42,840 bases of DNA, taken from JBCBWG01 sp036804185 (GTDB taxonomy: Bacteria; Pseudomonadota; Alphaproteobacteria; Rhizobiales; Hyphomicrobiaceae). The notes beneath the pieces were generated by a model. That model saw nothing but the letters and a program-made list of their open reading frames with translations. It had not been told where the DNA came from and made no database searches. The DNA lies in the NCBI GenBank assembly GCA_050330095.1, contig JBHJOC010000070.1, positions 1-42,840 of the forward strand. The letters run 5' to 3'. A program made the position numbers and the translations under genes. The first letter of the stretch is position 1, and each line of letters begins with the position of its first letter. Positions 42,576-42,840 of this stretch are shown piece after piece.

Positions 42576-42840
42576 GGGCCTTCTCACCGGTGTGCTGCAT
42601 TGAACGGTCGCCAATACGCTGCGCGTGCGCTTGGCAAGCCTGCTCGCGTTCGGCAAGGAACACATTTCCAAACAAAGGTTTCGGTTTCGAAAAGTGCCCC
42701 GATCGAATTCATCCGGCCTGCATTCCGTATAGCTCACCAGTCTGCAATCCTGCCGCCCCCCCCCCTACGGTGGCCCGCGATCGTAGGACCGCTTCTGCTT
42801 CCAGACCGACAGAAATTAGGCGAACTCGTCGTCGACCTCG
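42576..42840. other. Right-end intergenic sequence
   Basis: No gene seen. It should contain the promoter of the preceding gene. A run of ten C at 42756-42765 is the only notable feature. Confidence 0.4.

Noticed and set aside
1..42840. tRNA genes, rRNA genes and CRISPR arrays
   Set aside because: I looked for T-loop GGTTCRA motifs on both strands and for regularly spaced short repeats and found none that fit.

Overview
The window is high-GC bacterial chromosome that reads as an alphaproteobacterium, most likely of the order Hyphomicrobiales (Rhizobiales). This is inferred from the gene families: a DUF6456 protein next to a DnaA domain IV-like protein, a DUF1674/SdhAF4 protein, a TadG-like vWA protein and the general style of the proteins. 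I cannot name a genus. No rRNA, tRNA, CRISPR array, intact insertion sequence or prophage was found.

Layout. (1) 1-6.1 kb: an APH-fold kinase, a DUF6285 protein and an acyl-CoA ligase run together on the + strand. A peroxiredoxin-like protein and an aldehyde dehydrogenase follow on the - strand, with a strong small-RNA candidate between them (4501-4578). (2) 6.2-14.3 kb: a phosphosignalling block. A membrane-spanning Ser/Thr kinase with a WD40 propeller faces two FHA-domain proteins and a PP2C phosphatase. A degenerate SNase-like protein and a TPR protein lie on one side and an AhpD-like protein on the other. (3) 14.3-21.5 kb: an exopolysaccharide synthesis and export operon on the - strand: OPX lipoprotein, outer-membrane barrel, Wzc-like co-polymerase, priming sugar-phosphate transferase and Wzy/ligase-like protein. 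(4) 21.8-34.2 kb: mostly housekeeping or conserved genes: an APH/P-loop kinase fusion, an OYE-family oxidoreductase, an exported glucosaminidase-like protein, the DnaA-like/DUF6456 pair, rsmB, htpX, SdhAF4, a TadG-like vWA protein and a degenerate CDF-like membrane protein. (5) 34.7-40.4 kb: a periplasmic sulfite dehydrogenase-like molybdoenzyme with its cytochrome c, beside a three-gene sensory operon (PhnD-like binding protein, histidine kinase, sigma-54 activator). A near-consensus sigma-54 promoter and an upstream 18-bp palindrome lie in front of the molybdoenzyme, so the sensory operon very probably controls it. (6) 40.5-42.8 kb: a decaying hipBA toxin-antitoxin remnant, non-coding sequence and one unrecognised membrane protein.

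The most unusual signal is a family of three non-coding elements of 162-164 nt (28337-28499 on +, 34478-34639 on -, 41107-41270 on +). Each has two long hairpins joined by a 19-nt linker. Each intact hairpin has a 7-bp outer stem, an asymmetric 4-nt bulge facing the linker, an inner stem of about 15 bp and a loop of about 20-25 nt. Copies 1 and 2 are close in sequence. Copy 3 has almost entirely different stem sequences that still pair perfectly or nearly so, while the linker core and the GGGTGCTGC loop are kept. This is compensatory change, so the folded form is what has been conserved. I do not recognise the family; it is the best candidate here for something undescribed.
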